Source of the DNA: Betaproteobacteria bacterium
Lineage (GTDB): Bacteria; Pseudomonadota; Gammaproteobacteria; Burkholderiales; Casimicrobiaceae
Assembly (NCBI GenBank): GCA_016861105.1
Contig: BOKS01000004.1
Location: 1-64,000, forward strand
DNA: 64,000 nt
Direction: 5' to 3'
Positions 1-12,001 of this stretch are shown here, piece by piece. Numbering within the stretch: the stretch's first letter is position 1; the number at the start of each line of letters is the position of its first letter. Under the pieces are notes generated by a model. The model was not told the origin of the DNA, made no database searches, and saw only the letters and a list, made by a program, of their open reading frames with translations. The position numbers and the translations under genes are program-made.

Positions 1-66
1 AGCATCGACCGGCGGACACCGGACGACGCGTATTTCGATCGGCCGCTGCTGAAGCTGGCGGCTTAA
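1..66 (+). CDS. Transposase C-terminus, IS3-type (partial, 5' end outside window)
   Basis: The first 21 codons are open and end at TAA. They read SIDRRTPDDAYFDRPLLKLA plus a final A. The pattern R-T-P-x-x-A/V-Y-F followed by a short tail is the usual C-terminus of IS3-family OrfB (DDE) transposases. The rest of the protein lies left of the window, so catalytic residues cannot be checked. The non-coding stretch after the stop resembles an IS right end. Identification rests on about 20 residues and is therefore moderate. Confidence 0.6.
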   Translation, partial: SIDRRTPDDAYFDRPLLKLAA

Positions 67-131
67 CCCGGCAGAGCTATCCACTTACGATCCGGCAATC
101 CCTGTCCAACTGCGTGGAGCCACTTCTCGGT
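67..131. mobile_element. Probable right end of the IS3-type element
   Basis: Between the transposase stop and about position 131 there is no gene. The stretch at 103-127, containing TGTCCAACTGCGTGGAGCCA, resembles terminal repeats of IS3-family elements, which often carry a GAAGTGG...GGACA pattern when read inward. The exact end and any target duplication cannot be fixed without the left end. Confidence 0.4.
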
Positions 132-309
132 TCATCTTGCTGATAGGCTTGCCATGTCTGTCGTCTTGGGTGTGACTTTGGGTGGGACTTTGCGTCGGAT
201 TGGAGCTGATAGAGTTGGCTAGTCCCGGATAGTGGTAGGCTAGCGCAAACGCTAAGTCATTCAAAACAAAGACTAAGTTTGGATAATCTCGGATAGTGGT
301 GGATATTTC
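132..309 (-). other. Possible truncated integrase start and attachment-site region
   Basis: On the minus strand an ATG at 155-153 opens a frame reading MASLSAR, a typical tyrosine-integrase N-terminus, which stops where the IS end begins. Upstream of it lie tandem GGGTGTGACTTT / GGGTGGGACTTT motifs and two copies of CGGATAGTGGT at 226-236 and 290-300, 64 bp apart. This stretch is less GC-rich than the rest of the window. The arrangement looks like the leader and att region of an integrative element whose integrase was destroyed by IS insertion. This is inference; only the repeats and base composition are directly visible. Confidence 0.35.
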
Positions 310-776
<467 letters not shown>

Positions 777-777
<1 letters not shown>

Positions 778-1592
778 TGGACGCGGGACTCGTCGCCGTG
801 TTCGTCGCGATCGGCGGCGTCGTCGGCTTCCTCGCGGGGCTGCTGGGCATCGGCGGCGGCATGACGATGGTGCCGCTGCTCACCCTGATCTTCACGCGCG
901 AGGGCTTTCCGCTCGACCACGTCGTGCACATGGCGGTGGCGACGTCGACCGCGACGATCGTGTTCACGTCCATGTCCTCCGCGCGCGAGCACCACCGGCA
1001 CGGTGCCGTGCTGTGGAAGGTGGTCGCCGGCCTCGCCCCGGGGCTGATCGTCGGCTCGCTCGCCGGGCCGCAGATCGTCGGCCGCATGAGCACCTCGTGG
1101 CTCGCCGGCTTCTTCGGCGTGTTCGTCGCCGCCTCCGCCACGCAGATGCTGTTCGACCGCAAGCCGAAGCCCACGCGCGAGCTGCCGGGACCGGTCGGCC
1201 TGTTCGGCGTGGGCAGCGGCATCGGGCTGGTGTCGTCGATGGTCGGGGCCGGCGGCGGGTTCCTGTCGGTGCCGTTCATGACGTGGTGCAACGTGAGGAT
1301 CCACAACGCGGTGGCGACGTCGGCCGCGCTCGGCCTGCCGATCGCGGTGGCGGGCACGGTCGGCTTCGTGATCGCGGGCCTGTCGGCGCAGGGGATGCCT
1401 CCGTACACGCTCGGCTACATCTACGTTCCGGCGCTCGCGGCGATCGTCGCGGCGAGCATGCTGGTCGCGCCGGTCGGCGCGCGCACCGCGCACCGCTGGC
1501 CGGTGCGCAAGCTCAAGCGCGCGTTCGCGCTGCTGCTCTACCTGCTGGCGGCGTACATGCTGTGGAAGGCGCGCAGCACCGCCGGCGCTTAG
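777..1592 (+). CDS. TSUP-family (TauE/SafE) membrane transporter
   Basis: This 271-aa protein has about eight hydrophobic segments. It carries the duplicated TSUP signature: GLLGIGGGMTMVPLL near residue 25 and MVGAGGGFLSVPFM near residue 160. TSUP proteins export or import sulfite, sulfoacetate or other sulfur or organic anions across the inner membrane; the substrate cannot be read from sequence. The ATG at 777 overlaps the stop of the EVE gene. The next gene is convergent. Confidence 0.88.
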
Positions 1593-1610
1593 CGCCTGCC
1601 CGCGGCAGCG

Positions 1611-3116
<1,506 letters not shown>

Positions 3117-3157
3117 GCGGGTGGGGGGGGCGTCGATCGGAAGGGTGCTGACCCCGG

Positions 3158-4321
3158 CTAGGTCCGCGCGGCGGCGAACAGCCGTGCGCACTGCTCCGCG
3201 CGGTCGGCGAGCCAGTCGCCGGCGTTCGCCACGCACGAGTCGAGCGTCGCGGGGCCGGGCGGCAGCGCGAAGGCGCCGGCGAACGTGCTTCCCAGTGCCT
3301 GCAACGCGGCCGGGTCGATCGCGCCGGACAGCAACGTCACCGGGACGCCCGCGGACGCCGCGCGACGCGCGACGACCCACGGCGCCTTGCCGAGCAGTGT
3401 CTGCGCGTCGCTGCGGCCCTCGCCGGTGATCGCCCAGTCGGCGCGCGCGAGCGCGGCGTCGAGGCCCGCGAGGTCGGCGACGACCTCGGCGCCGGAGGCG
3501 AAGCGGCCGCCGGCGAGCTGCAGCGCGAACCCGAGGCCGCCGGCCGCGCCGGCGCCCGGCTTTCCGGCCACCTCGCATCCCACGGCGCTCTGCGCGAGCT
3601 GCGCGAAGCGCGCGAGCACGCGGTCGAGGCGCTCGACGTTGCCGGCGCCCACGCCCTTCTGCGGGCCGAAGATCGCCGTCGCGCCGCGCGGTCCGCACAG
3701 CGGATTGTTCACGTCCGACATGATCGTGATCGACGCCTGCGCGAGTCGCGGATCCAGCGCGGCGGCGTCGACGCGCGCCACGCGCGCGAGGCCGTCGGGC
3801 GTCGGCTCGACGTCCGCGCCGGCGGCATCGAGCAGCCGCAGGCCGAGCGCTGCGAGCAGGCCCGCGCCGCCGTCGTTGGTGCTGCTGCCGCCCAGGCCGA
3901 TCATGAAGCGCGCGATGCCGCGGTCGAGCAGACGCGCGATCAACTCGCCGACGCCGCGCGTCGAGCGGCGCGTCACCGGCACGCGCGTGCCGGCCCCGTC
4001 GGTGATGCCGACGATGGTCGCGATCTCGATCACGGCGGTCGGCGTGCCGCCGCCGTCGAGCAGGCCCCACGGCGCGTCGAGCGCATCGCCCGCCGCGCCG
4101 TGCACGGCCTCGTGCATGCGCCTTCCCGACGCGCCCACCGCCGCGAGCACGGCGTCGAGCGTGCCCTCGCCGCCGTCGGCGATCGGCATCGCCACGACCT
4201 CGGCGTCCGGCCACACGCGGCGCAGCCCCGCGGCGACGGCGCCGCACACCGCGGGCGCGTCCAGCGAGCCCTTGAACGAGTCGGGCGCGACGACGACGAC
4301 GGGAGGGCGCGTGGCGCGCAT
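3158..4321 (-). CDS. Glycerate kinase (GarK/GlxK family)
   Basis: The 387-aa protein phosphorylates glycerate, in this family usually to 2-phosphoglycerate. Hallmarks are PDSFKGSL at 13-20, PIADGGEGT at 46-54, [13 protein letters not shown] at 142-154, and [11 protein letters not shown] further on. It lies three bases downstream of the sua5-type gene on the same strand, so the two are probably co-transcribed. The motif GCTGACCCCG, also seen in other intergenic sites here, follows its stop. Confidence 0.92.
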   Translation of the reverse strand: MRATRPPVVVVAPDSFKGSLDAPAVCGAVAAGLRRVWPDAEVVAMPIADGGEGTLDAVLAAVGASGRRMHEAVHGAAGDALDAPWGLLDGGGTPTAVIEIATIVGITDGAGTRVPVTRRSTRGVGELIARLLDRGIARFMIGLGGSSTNDGGAGLLAALGLRLLDAAGADVEPTPDGLARVARVDAAALDPRLAQASITIMSDVNNPLCGPRGATAIFGPQKGVGAGNVERLDRVLARFAQLAQSAVGCEVAGKPGAGAAGGLGFALQLAGGRFASGAEVVADLAGLDAALARADWAITGEGRSDAQTLLGKAPWVVARRAASAGVPVTLLSGAIDPAALQALGSTFAGAFALPPGPATLDSCVANAGDWLADRAEQCARLFAAART

Positions 4322-4324
4322 GCT

Positions 4325-5335
4325 TCAGTCGCGGTCGTCGTCGACGCCGTGCGTCGCGCGCGCCAGCCGGTCGCGCACCGCGAGCCACGCCGGGTCGTCG
4401 GGAACGTCCTCGATCAGGATCGCGTCGGCGTCCGCCGCATCGAGCGCGCGCAGGGCGGCGTAGAGATCGCGGGCGTACGCCTCCGGTGCCCGGGGCGCGG
4501 CGTGCCAGGCGCCGTCGAAGGCCGCCGGCTGCGCCACGGTGCGCGCGAGCACCGCCACGCGCTCGTCGCGCTCGGCGAGCTGCAGCACCTCCGCGCCCAG
4601 CACGCCGGGTGCGACGAGCAGCGCGGGCGTGCGCGGCGCGTAGTGCGACGCGAGCGAGCCCGGCGCCCGCGGCGCCCGCACGTCGCGCCCCGACGGTTCG
4701 CCGCCCAGCACGCGGGCGATGTCGCGCAGCGCCACGCCGCCCGGCCGCAGCAGCGTCGGCAGGGCCGCGGTGAAGGCCACGATCGTGCTCTCGATCCCCA
4801 CGTCGCACGGCCCGCCGTCGAGGATCGTGCCCACCGCGTCGCCGAGGTCGTCGGCGACGTGGCGCGCCGTCGTCGGCGAGACGTGGCCGAAGCGGTTCGC
4901 CGACGGCGCCGCGACGCCGCGCCCGCCGAGCGCGGCGAAGGCGCGCAGCAGCGCGCGAGCGACCGGATGCGACGGCACGCGCAGCCCCACCGCATCCTGG
5001 CCGCCGGTCACCGCGTCGCTCACGTGCGCCGCGCGCGGCAGGATCAGCGTCAGCGGGCCCGGCCAGAACGCGCGCGCGAGCGCCGCGGCGCCGGGCGGCA
5101 CCTCGCGCGCCCAGGCGCCCACGTCCTCCGGCTCCGCGAGATGGACGATCACCGGATGGTCGGCCGGGCGCCGCTTGGCGGCGAAGATCCGCGCGACCGC
5201 GCGCGGATCGTCCGCGTCCGCGCCCAGCCCGTAGACGGTCTCCGTGGGAAACGCGACGAGGTCGCCGGCGCGCAGCGCGCGCGCCGCCTCGGCGACGGCC
5301 GCGGGCGTGGCGGCGACGATGCGCGGGCCGCTCAT
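4325..5335 (-). CDS. L-threonylcarbamoyladenylate synthase (Sua5 type)
   Basis: This 336-aa enzyme makes threonylcarbamoyl-AMP from threonine, bicarbonate and ATP for the t6A modification at position 37 of ANN-decoding tRNAs. The N-terminal YrdC domain has [13 protein letters not shown] and [13 protein letters not shown]. The extra C-terminal Sua5 domain (about 210-336, with [14 protein letters not shown]) makes it the long Sua5 form rather than the short TsaC form. It is divergent from metK, sharing the 144-bp intergenic region. Confidence 0.92.
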   Translation of the reverse strand: MSGPRIVAATPAAVAEAARALRAGDLVAFPTETVYGLGADADDPRAVARIFAAKRRPADHPVIVHLAEPEDVGAWAREVPPGAAALARAFWPGPLTLILPRAAHVSDAVTGGQDAVGLRVPSHPVARALLRAFAALGGRGVAAPSANRFGHVSPTTARHVADDLGDAVGTILDGGPCDVGIESTIVAFTAALPTLLRPGGVALRDIARVLGGEPSGRDVRAPRAPGSLASHYAPRTPALLVAPGVLGAEVLQLAERDERVAVLARTVAQPAAFDGAWHAAPRAPEAYARDLYAALRALDAADADAILIEDVPDDPAWLAVRDRLARATHGVDDDRD

Positions 5336-5378
5336 CGGAGCCCCGCCGGCCCCCGGCGGGCCGCGTCGACCGCTTTGC

Positions 5379-5384
5379 TAGAAT
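5379..5384 (+). promoter_or_regulatory. Candidate -10 element of the metK promoter
   Basis: TAGAAT preceded by TGC forms an extended -10 (TGCTAGAAT) about 95 bp before the metK start. No convincing -35 is seen. The same TAGAAT hexamer recurs ahead of several other genes in this window. I could not fold a SAM riboswitch in this leader. Confidence 0.35.
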
Positions 5385-5479
5385 CGACCGGTTTGCGATG
5401 CGAGCGCGGTCCGCGGCCGGACGGCGCCGGGACCACGAACGACGGCCGGCGCCCCGCGGGCCGGTCCAAGGAAGCTGAC

Positions 5480-6646
5480 ATGAGCGAGTTTCTCTTCACG
5501 TCGGAATCGGTGTCGGAAGGCCATCCGGACAAGGTCGCCGACCAGATCTCCGACGCCGTGCTCGACGCGATTCTAGAGCACGATCCCCACGGACGCGTCG
5601 CCGCGGAGACGCTGGTCTCCACCGGCCTCGTCGTCATGGCGGGCGAGATCACGACCGGCGCGCACATCGACTACGCGCGGGTCGCGCGCGAGGCGATCCG
5701 CCACATCGGCTACAACGACCCGGCGCTGCGCTTCGACGCCGACGGCTGCGCGGTGATGGTCTGCTACGGCCGCCAGTCGCCGGACATCGCGCAGGGTGTG
5801 GACCGCGCCTCCGACGACTACCTGAACCAGGGCGCCGGCGACCAGGGGCTGATGTTCGGCTACGCGTGCGAGGAGACGCCGACGCTGATGCCGTTCCCGA
5901 TCTACTACGCGCACCGGCTCGTGCAGCGGCAGAGCGAGGTGCGGCGCGACGGACGGCTGCCGTGGCTGCGGCCCGACGCGAAGTCGCAGGTGACGGTCCG
6001 CTACAGGGACGGCAGGCCGCAGTCGGTCGACACGGTCGTGCTGTCGACGCAGCACCACCCGCAGATGAACGAGCGCCAGAAGGAACTGCACGAGGCGGTG
6101 GTCGAGGAGATCGTGAAGCCGGTGTTCCCGAAGGACATGCTCGTGAACACGCGCTACCTCGTGAACCCCACCGGCCGCTTCGAGATCGGCGGGCCGCACG
6201 GCGACGCGGGGCTCACCGGCCGCAAGATCATCGTGGACACCTACGGCGGCGCGGCGCCGCACGGCGGCGGCGCGTTCTCCGGCAAGGATCCGTCGAAGGT
6301 CGACCGCTCGGCCGCGTACGCGGCGCGCTACGTCGCGAAGAACGTCGTCGCCGCGGGGCTCGCCCGCCAGTGCGAGATCCAGCTCTCCTACGCGATCGGC
6401 GTCGCGCGGCCGATCAACGTGACGGCGTACACGGCCGGCACCGGGCGCATCCCCGACGAGCGGATCTCGCAGCTCGTGCAGGAGCACTTCGACCTGCGGC
6501 CGAAGGGCATCATCCAGATGCTGAAGCTCCTGCGCCCGATCTACCGCAAGACGGCGGCCTACGGCCACTTCGGCCGCGACGAGCCCGAGTTCACGTGGGA
6601 GGCCACGGACAAGGCCGACGCGCTGCGCGCGGCCGCGGGCCGGTAG
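5480..6646 (+). CDS. metK: S-adenosylmethionine synthetase
   Basis: The 388-aa cytosolic enzyme makes SAM from methionine and ATP. Family motifs include [18 protein letters not shown] at the N-terminus, [12 protein letters not shown] near 118-129 and [19 protein letters not shown], the second signature, near 265. The ATG at 5480 has AAGGAA upstream and gives the standard N-terminus. With ahcY and metF 4-8 kb downstream, much of the activated-methyl cycle is clustered here. Confidence 0.97.
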   Translation: MSEFLFTSESVSEGHPDKVADQISDAVLDAILEHDPHGRVAAETLVSTGLVVMAGEITTGAHIDYARVAREAIRHIGYNDPALRFDADGCAVMVCYGRQSPDIAQGVDRASDDYLNQGAGDQGLMFGYACEETPTLMPFPIYYAHRLVQRQSEVRRDGRLPWLRPDAKSQVTVRYRDGRPQSVDTVVLSTQHHPQMNERQKELHEAVVEEIVKPVFPKDMLVNTRYLVNPTGRFEIGGPHGDAGLTGRKIIVDTYGGAAPHGGGAFSGKDPSKVDRSAAYAARYVAKNVVAAGLARQCEIQLSYAIGVARPINVTAYTAGTGRIPDERISQLVQEHFDLRPKGIIQMLKLLRPIYRKTAAYGHFGRDEPEFTWEATDKADALRAAAGR

Positions 6647-6650
6647 CGCC

Positions 6651-7109
6651 ATGCCCGCGACGCTTCGCCGCATCGCGTGCGCCGCGTGCGTCCCGGCGCT
6701 GCTCGCCGGCTGCGCGATCAGCGACCGGATGGACTACGGCGAGCTCCGGTCGGACCCGCGCGCCTTCTTCAACCTGAACCCCCCGATCGCGTACGCGGAT
6801 GCCTCGGTGGCCGGCACCGAGGTCGTGCTGAAGCGCGGGCAGGTGCTGGTCCTGCGGCTGCCCGAGGACGCGTCGAGCGGCATGGCGTGGCGCATGCGGC
6901 CGCTGGCGACGGGGCCCGTCGTCGCGCCCGTGCAGCACGACCTGACCGCCAGCCCCGGCATCGACCCGGCGAAGCCGGGCGGCCCCGGCGAGGCGACGTT
7001 CCGCCTGCGCGGCGTGGCCGCGGGGACGCAGCCGATCGCGCTGGACTACGTGCGGACCGGGTTCGTGCAGCCCGAGCGCTCGCTCGCCTTCGACGTCACG
7101 GTGAGGTGA
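6651..7109 (+). CDS. Putative lipoprotein with chagasin-like (I42) inhibitor domain
   Basis: The 152-aa protein starts with a basic N-region, a hydrophobic stretch and LLAGC, a lipobox placing the mature N-terminus at about Cys 22. The rest resembles inhibitor family I42: LPEDASSGMAWRM matches the L-P-x-N-P-T-T-G-Y-x-W loop and GPGEATFRLRGVAAGTQPIALDYVRTGF matches the G-x-G-x-x-x-F ... Y-x-R region. I42 proteins inhibit papain-like cysteine proteases. It begins four bases after metK and overlaps the next gene. The I42 assignment rests on motif spacing only. Confidence 0.65.
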   Translation: MPATLRRIACAACVPALLAGCAISDRMDYGELRSDPRAFFNLNPPIAYADASVAGTEVVLKRGQVLVLRLPEDASSGMAWRMRPLATGPVVAPVQHDLTASPGIDPAKPGGPGEATFRLRGVAAGTQPIALDYVRTGFVQPERSLAFDVTVR

Positions 7110-7591
7110 GCGGCGACGCCGACGCGGGGGTCGCCCGCCGGCTCGCGCCGCGCTGGGCGCCCGATGCCTGGACCGGCGTGTGCGTGCGCGTCGTCGCGGC
7201 GGCGACGCGCGAGGACGGCGGCGCGCGCGTGACCACGCCGGATCACTACCTCGCCGCCGCGTGGGCCCCGGCGGTGCGCGGTCCGGCACGCTGGCCCGAG
7301 GCCGTGGTGATCGGGTCGCCCACCGTCACGCGCGCCCTCGACGAGCTCTTCCGCCACCTGCCGGACGGAGCGATGCTCTTCCTCGCCGCACGCGACGACG
7401 TCGACGCGGCGCTCGCCGCCGACATCCTGCTCGCGTGCGATCGCAACCTCGAGCCCTATCAGGCGCAGGCGGTCGCGGCGTTCGCGCGCGACGAGCGCGA
7501 GCGCGTGCGCGAGGCCATCGCGCGGCGCTACACCGATTCCGATTCCGGCTTCGAGCGCTTCCGCGCGCGCGTGCTGGGGCCGGCGCGCTGA
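7106..7591 (+). CDS. Hypothetical protein
   Basis: This 161-aa soluble protein is not recognised. The GTG at 7106 overlaps the stop of the I42 lipoprotein gene (GTGA), suggesting translational coupling in a metK-led operon. Recognisable bits are PDHYLAAAWAP, SPTVTRALDELFRHLPDGAMLF and a charged, probably helical C-terminus (ARDERERVREAIARRYTDSD). There is no signal peptide or membrane segment. Codon usage matches its neighbours, supporting a real gene. Confidence 0.7.
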   Translation: MSGDADAGVARRLAPRWAPDAWTGVCVRVVAAATREDGGARVTTPDHYLAAAWAPAVRGPARWPEAVVIGSPTVTRALDELFRHLPDGAMLFLAARDDVDAALAADILLACDRNLEPYQAQAVAAFARDERERVREAIARRYTDSDSGFERFRARVLGPAR

Positions 7592-7603
7592 CGGGCGCCG
7601 GCG

Positions 7604-8704
7604 ATGTCCGCGCTGTTCCAGCCGTTCGCGCTGCGCGCGCTGTCGCTGCCCAACCGGGTGGTGGTCTCGCCCATGTGCCAGTACTCGGCCGTCGACGGCT
7701 GCGCGACGGACTGGCACCTCGTCCACTGGGGCCAGCTGCTGCAGTCCGGCGCGGGCCTGGTGTTCGTCGAGGCCACGGCCGTGGCGCCGGAGGGACGGAT
7801 CTCGCCGTCGGACCTCGGCTGCTACGACGACGCGACGGAGCGCGCGCTCGCGGCGACGCTGCAGCGCGCCCGCGCGGTGGCACCGCCCGCGCGCGTCGCG
7901 CTGCAACTTGCGCACGCCGGTCGCAAGGCGTCGTCGGCGGCGCCGTGGGTCGGCGGCCGGGTGGCGCCCGGGCACGGCGGCTGGACGCCGGTCGCCCCTT
8001 CGCCGCTGCCGTTCGCAGACGACGATCCCGTCCCCCGAGCGCTGGATGCCGCGGGACTCGCCGGCGTGCGCGCGGCGTTCGCCGACGCGGCGCGCCGCGG
8101 CGTGCGCGCGGGCGTGGATGCGATCGAGGTCCACTGTGCGCACGGCTACCTGCTGCACGAGTTCCTCTCGCCGCTCTCCAACCGGCGCGACGATGCCTGG
8201 GGCGGATCCTTCGACGGCCGCGTGCGCTTCCCCCTCGAGGTGTTCGACGCGGTCCGTGCCGCGGTGCCCGAGCACGTTCCCGTCGGCGTGCGGATCTCCG
8301 CCACCGACTGGGTCGACGGGGGCTGGTCGCTGGAGGAGAGCGTCGCGCTGGCGCAGCGGCTGAAGACGCGCGGCTGCGACTTCGTCGACGTCTCGTCGGG
8401 CGGCCTGTCGCCGGCGCAGAAGATCGACGTGCGGCCGGGCTACCAGGTTCCTTTCGCGCGCGCGATCCGTACGGCGACCGGTCTGCCCACGATCGCGGTC
8501 GGCCTGATCACGCAGGCGCGGCAGGCCGAGGCGATCGTCGCGGGCGGCGAAGCCGACCTCGTCGCGCTGGCGCGCGGCTTCCTGTGGAATCCGCGCTGGC
8601 TGTGGCACGCCGCCGCGGAACTGGGCGGGCAGCTCACGCCGCCGGCGCAGTACGGACGCGCCGCGCCGCGCGGTGCGACGCAGGCGCTCGCACGGGGAAG
8701 CTGA
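7604..8704 (+). CDS. NADH:flavin oxidoreductase, Old Yellow Enzyme family (YqjM-like)
   Basis: The 366-aa FMN enzyme would reduce activated C=C bonds of enones, nitro compounds or similar electrophiles with NAD(P)H. PMCQYSA near residue 25 carries the redox-tuning Cys of the YqjM class. HAGRKASS follows, and HCAHGYLLHEFLSPLSNRR provides the His pair that binds substrate. The C-terminal half has the phosphate-binding VGLITQARQAE and ARGFLWNP. It begins 12 bases after the hypothetical gene and is convergent with the ankyrin gene. Confidence 0.92.
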   Translation: MSALFQPFALRALSLPNRVVVSPMCQYSAVDGCATDWHLVHWGQLLQSGAGLVFVEATAVAPEGRISPSDLGCYDDATERALAATLQRARAVAPPARVALQLAHAGRKASSAAPWVGGRVAPGHGGWTPVAPSPLPFADDDPVPRALDAAGLAGVRAAFADAARRGVRAGVDAIEVHCAHGYLLHEFLSPLSNRRDDAWGGSFDGRVRFPLEVFDAVRAAVPEHVPVGVRISATDWVDGGWSLEESVALAQRLKTRGCDFVDVSSGGLSPAQKIDVRPGYQVPFARAIRTATGLPTIAVGLITQARQAEAIVAGGEADLVALARGFLWNPRWLWHAAAELGGQLTPPAQYGRAAPRGATQALARGS

Positions 8705-8719
8705 CCCCGTCCGGTCAGC
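8700..8719. terminator. Hairpin between convergent genes
   Basis: GCTGACC (8700-8706) and GGTCAGC (8713-8719) form a perfect 7-bp stem with a 6-base loop. The TGA stops of the oxidoreductase (plus strand) and ankyrin gene (minus strand) each sit inside one arm. There is no T-tract on either side, so a bidirectional terminator role is only plausible. Confidence 0.35.
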
Positions 8720-9434
8720 GGGCGCCGGCCTGCTCGAGCAGCTGCGCGATGCCGCGATAGCCGCGGCGGCGGGCGTGCGCGAGCGGCGACACGCCGTCGC
8801 GGTCGGCGAGGTTGACGTCGGCACGGTGCGCCACCAGCAGCCGCACGATCTCGGTGTGCGCGGCGCCGCCGTCGCCGAGAATGATGGCCTCGAGCAGCGC
8901 GGTCCAGCCGAGGTCGTTGACGTGGTCGACGGGGATCGCCGATCCGAGGAGCACGCGGACCGTCTCCACGTGGCCGTAGTGGCAGGCGGGAATCAGCGCC
9001 GTGCCGCCGTAGCGGTTGGTGACGCGGAAGTCCGGCCCGTGCGCGAGCGCGAGCTGCACGATCCGGGTGTGGCCGCGCGCCCCGGCGAGCAGCAGCGGGC
9101 TGTCGCGGTTCGCGTCCTGCGCGTTCACGTCCGCCCCGGCCTGCATCAGCAGCCGTGCGGCCTCGACGTGGTTGCCCTGCGTGGCGGCGAGGAGCGCGGT
9201 GCGGCCGCCGGCGTCGCGGGCGGCCACGCTCGCGCCCTTCGCCAGCAGCGCCCGGACGCCGGCCGCGTCGCCCGCGGCCGCGGCGTCGATCAGGGCGCGG
9301 TCGCGATCCTTCACGGGCTGGCCCGCGGCGACGCGGGCCGCGAGCCCGACGAGGAGCGCGCCGGACGTCGCGAGCGCGCGGCGGCGGGTGGCGGAGGCGA
9401 CGCAACAGCTTGCGGCGCGGTGACGGTGGCGCAT
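8715..9434 (-). CDS. Exported ankyrin-repeat protein
   Basis: The 239-aa protein has an N-terminal signal-like region (basic residues, then ALATSGALLVGLAARVAAG) followed by about five ankyrin repeats between residues 45 and 235. Repeats show the D-x-x-G-R/W-T-A-L-L-x-A pattern, for example RDAGGRTALLAATQGNHVEAARLL and ADVNLADRDGVSPLAHARRRGY. Ankyrin repeats mediate protein binding; export suggests a periplasmic partner, often a catalase or similar enzyme in proteobacteria, but none is adjacent. The start ATG at 9434 is the only one giving the signal region. Confidence 0.85.
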   Translation of the reverse strand: MRHRHRAASCCVASATRRRALATSGALLVGLAARVAAGQPVKDRDRALIDAAAAGDAAGVRALLAKGASVAARDAGGRTALLAATQGNHVEAARLLMQAGADVNAQDANRDSPLLLAGARGHTRIVQLALAHGPDFRVTNRYGGTALIPACHYGHVETVRVLLGSAIPVDHVNDLGWTALLEAIILGDGGAAHTEIVRLLVAHRADVNLADRDGVSPLAHARRRGYRGIAQLLEQAGAR

Positions 9435-9456
9435 GCGGGGACCGGGCGGCACACGG

Positions 9457-9462
9457 TAGAAT
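9457..9462 (+). promoter_or_regulatory. Candidate -10 element for the 43-aa ORF
   Basis: TAGAAT lies 66 bp before the small gene at 9529 and just outside the start of the divergent ankyrin gene. No good -35 is visible. Confidence 0.35.
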
Positions 9463-9528
9463 GGCGATTTTCCCCGATTCGCGGCCGCGGCGCCCGCCGG
9501 CGGCGCGACCACCGTCCCAGGAACCGCC

Positions 9529-9660
9529 ATGGCCGAACGCAACCGTACCCGCCGCAACACGCTCGAGCGCCGCTGCCTGCCGAAGACCTTCAAGCGCATG
9601 TTCGCCGGCGCGCCGAAGGGCACGTTCAAGATGCTGGAGAAGGTCAAGCGCGCCAAGTGA
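9529..9660 (+). CDS. Small basic protein, 43 aa
   Basis: ATG at 9529 with AGGAA about six bases upstream opens a 44-codon frame: MAERNRTRRNTLERRCLPKT, then a basic tail ending MLEKVKRAK and TGA. About a third of residues are Arg or Lys, with one Cys. It sits as its own unit between a TAGAAT promoter-like element and a strong hairpin. The compact unit structure and the start signal support it as real. Function is unknown; a nucleic-acid or ribosome-associated role is a guess from charge. Confidence 0.6.
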   Translation: MAERNRTRRNTLERRCLPKTFKRMFAGAPKGTFKMLEKVKRAK

Positions 9661-9680
9661 ACGCGCGCGTCGCACCCCGC

Positions 9681-9706
9681 CGAAGGCCGCCGCGAGGCGG
9701 CCTTCG
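9681..9706 (+). terminator. Strong hairpin after the 43-aa ORF
   Basis: CGAAGGCCGCC (9681-9691) pairs perfectly with GGCGGCCTTCG (9696-9706) around a GCGA loop. It begins 20 bases after the small gene's stop. The tail (CGCTCC) is not T-rich, so it is an imperfect intrinsic terminator or an RNA-stabilising structure. Confidence 0.6.
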
Positions 9707-9776
9707 CGCTCCCGCAGCGGCGGTGCGCGTCTGACCGGGCCGCGGCCCTCCGCGCGGGGCCGCGGCCGGACGTCCG

Positions 9777-10301
9777 ATGCCCTTCGCGTACTACGACCGG
9801 CTCTCGCCGGCCCGCAAGGCGACCTACCGGCGCAGCGACGCGATCGGCGAGCTCCCGCTGCCGGCCGGCGCCTCGCTCGGCGCGACGGTGGTGGCGATCC
9901 GCGACGCGCTCGCGGCCGGACGCCGTGCCGCGCTCCAGCGCGCCTGCCAGGCGCTGTGCGATGCGCTCACCGCGGGCTACCGGGTGCCGCCGGTGCGCGT
10001 TGTCGTCCTCGAGCGCCGCCCGTCGGACGACTACGGCGAGCTGCACGGCCTCTACGAGCCGGCGGAGCGCGGCCGGCGCGCGCGGATCACCGCCTGGATG
10101 CGCACGGCGGCGCGCCAGCAGGTCGTGGCCTTCAGGTCGTTCCTGCGCACGCTGGTCCACGAGCTCGGCCACCACCTCGACTACGAGCTCTTCGCGCTGG
10201 AGGAGACGTTCCACACCGAGGGCTTCTACAAGCGCGAGTCGGGCCTCGCGAACGCGCTGTTCGCGCAGGCCGACGGGGCTGGACAGCCGCCGCCCGGCTG
10301 A
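9777..10301 (+). CDS. Putative zinc-metallopeptidase-like protein
   Basis: The 174-aa soluble protein contains TLVHELGHHLDYE at about residues 124-136, the HExxH zinc-binding pattern with a trailing H-x-x-D as in SprT-like or other gluzincin-type proteins. A helical N-terminal half (residues 1-75) and RVPPVRVVVLERRPSDDYGELHGLYEP precede it. No signal peptide is present, so it is likely cytosolic. The family cannot be named from sequence alone. It precedes the ahcY riboswitch by about 40 bp. Confidence 0.72.
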   Translation: MPFAYYDRLSPARKATYRRSDAIGELPLPAGASLGATVVAIRDALAAGRRAALQRACQALCDALTAGYRVPPVRVVVLERRPSDDYGELHGLYEPAERGRRARITAWMRTAARQQVVAFRSFLRTLVHELGHHLDYELFALEETFHTEGFYKRESGLANALFAQADGAGQPPPG

Positions 10302-10326
10302 AGCGACCGGCGGTCCCCGTTTCCGG

Positions 10327-10332
10327 TACAAT
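10327..10332 (+). promoter_or_regulatory. Candidate -10 of the ahcY promoter
   Basis: TACAAT sits 10 bp before the SAH riboswitch, so transcription would start almost at the aptamer's 5' end. The -35 region is not clear. Confidence 0.45.
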
Positions 10333-10342
10333 CCGCCGCTCG

Positions 10343-10410
10343 CCTCGAGGAGCGCTGCAATCCGCCCCCGCGGACCAGGCTCGAGGCACGATCCCAGCAA
10401 CGGCGCTCGT
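10343..10410 (+). promoter_or_regulatory. SAH riboswitch (ahcY leader)
   Basis: CCTCGAG at 10343-10349 pairs with CTCGAGG at 10380-10386 to form P1. The conserved GAGCGCTGC follows the first strand, and GAGCGC (10350-10355) pairs with GCGCTC (10403-10408) as the pseudoknot. The core sequence CCAGGCTCG is also present. This matches the S-adenosylhomocysteine riboswitch class, known ahead of ahcY and metH in beta- and gammaproteobacteria, which turns expression on when SAH accumulates. The ahcY start is about 85 bases downstream. Confidence 0.93.
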
Positions 10411-10493
10411 TCAACCGTGACTGCTCACGGGGAACGGGCCGCATGGCCGGCACCCCGTCAGCGGTCCTGACCCGACGAGGAGCACCCGACGCC

Positions 10494-11933
<1,440 letters not shown>

Positions 11934-12001
11934 CGGGACGGGCGGCATGCCGGGCCGCGGGCGGGTCGCATCCGCGGCCCGCGCGCGGCCGCTCCCAAGG
12001 C

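Noticed and set aside
3158-4321. Glycerate kinase as part of the F420 pathway
   Set aside because: It is 29 kb from the F420 genes, on the other strand, grouped with sua5; no evidence links them beyond a possible shared metabolite.
5336-5479. SAM riboswitch before metK
   Set aside because: The GC-rich leader has a short hairpin (5341-5360 region) but none of the conserved aptamer cores of the SAM families I know.
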